From Mucilaginibacter sp. (GTDB lineage Bacteria; Bacteroidota; Bacteroidia; Sphingobacteriales; Sphingobacteriaceae): a DNA stretch of 64,000 nt. The stretch is taken from the NCBI RefSeq assembly GCF_025362475.1, contig NZ_JANYGH010000055.1, positions 62,001 through 126,000 of the forward strand. Reading direction: 5' to 3'. The notes beneath the pieces are model-generated. The model saw only the letters and a program-made list of their open reading frames with translations. It was not told where the DNA came from and searched no databases. Of this stretch, positions 63,695-64,000 are shown piece by piece (within the stretch, counting starts at the first letter, position 1; every line of letters begins with the position of its first letter). The position numbers were made by a program, and so were the translations under genes.

Positions 63695-64000
63695 TTACTG
63701 TGTTTTATAATGAATATCAAACCATTCGCTAAATTTCTGAAAAGTTTGATTAGCGGAATTGATCACCTGTTCATTTGTCTCCGGTGAATTCAATTTATCT
63801 AGCGCAGATTTAAAAGAAGCCCACATCTTCATCGTATCATCCCCATACCCGTTAAAAAAAGAGGTAGCGTAATTTTCAGCAATACCTAATTGCTTACCCA
63901 GCATCTTCTTAATGATCTGGCCACCAAGCGTTGAACCTTCCATGACATATAAAGCACCTAAGGCTTCTGCCGTATTGGTAATGTTGGGCAAATGGTCATC
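63695..64000 (-). CDS. Biliverdin-producing heme oxygenase, BphO-type (5' end outside window)
   Basis: The minus-strand frame is open to the window edge and encodes the C-terminal about 101 residues. EALGALYVMEGSTLGGQII is the conserved distal-helix pattern of BphO heme oxygenases (with Gly-rich GSTLGG), followed by a helical end. The proximal histidine lies outside the window. The enzyme opens heme to biliverdin, the chromophore of the adjacent phytochrome. It is convergent with the phytochrome operon, 18 bp from the response regulator. Confidence 0.85.
   Translation of the reverse strand, partial: DDHLPNITNTAEALGALYVMEGSTLGGQIIKKMLGKQLGIAENYATSFFNGYGDDTMKMWASFKSALDKLNSPETNEQVINSANQTFQKFSEWFDIHYKTQ

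Noticed and set aside
1..64000. CRISPR arrays, insertion sequences, prophage
   Set aside because: No direct repeat array with spacers, transposase, integrase or phage structural gene was found by reading the sequence and the translated frames.

Overview
The window looks like chromosomal DNA of a Bacteroidota bacterium of the Sphingobacteriaceae, most like Mucilaginibacter or Pedobacter. This is inferred from gene content (GT117/DUF2723 membrane protein, DUF3857-transglutaminase, Wzi/RemB-like barrel, HD-PycTM protein), AT-rich spacers, promoters of the TAnnTTTG type and the lack of clear Shine-Dalgarno sequences. No insertion sequence, CRISPR array, rRNA or prophage was seen; there is one tRNA (Leu, CAA).

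Layout. 1-6.4 kb: a tripartite RND efflux operon (outer-membrane factor cut by the left edge, pump, adaptor) behind a TetR regulator; five copies of a TTAAC-GTTAA palindrome lie on both sides of tetR. 6.8-12 kb: DinB and DUF5990 proteins, an SDR, an MFS transporter with a Crp/Fnr regulator, and a protein with a diadenylate-cyclase-like C-terminus. 12.1-25.6 kb: seven tightly packed minus-strand genes centred on polyphosphate kinase. They run HD-PycTM membrane protein, ppk1, SdiA-regulated-type lipoprotein, PAP2 phosphatase, a calcineurin phosphoesterase / kinase-like / beta-barrel fusion, a GAF protein, and a second kinase-like / barrel protein. This cluster is the best candidate for an undescribed system. 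25.8-33.7 kb: transglutaminase-DUF2569 protein, GT117 protein and an outer-membrane barrel. 33.7-42.3 kb: stress and metabolic genes, among them an AlkZ-like protein, AhpD-like protein, FMN protein with AraC regulator, an Fpg/Nei glycosylase frameshifted at its start, aldolase and AccD. 42.4-53 kb: two small hydrophilic proteins, cysteine desulfurase, GlmM, PAP2, ZIP transporter, M20 deacetylase, MHS transporter, threonine dehydrogenase with divergent Lrp regulator, HscB and tRNA-Leu.

53.3-64 kb: a frameshifted FAD/NAD(P)-binding protein and, divergently, a GH13 branching-type enzyme with an in-frame TAG. Then comes a light-sensing block: a bacteriophytochrome that stops after PHY, a 1489-residue CheB-CheR-PAS-histidine kinase four bases later, a single-domain response regulator, and a convergent heme oxygenase that would supply biliverdin. 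The photoreceptor and kinase are separate proteins here, so they probably signal to each other.

Three genes (Fpg/Nei, FAD/NAD(P), GH13) each carry one inactivating change and should be checked against reads. Several families of intergenic palindromes recur at 3' ends of genes and probably act as terminators or REP-like elements.
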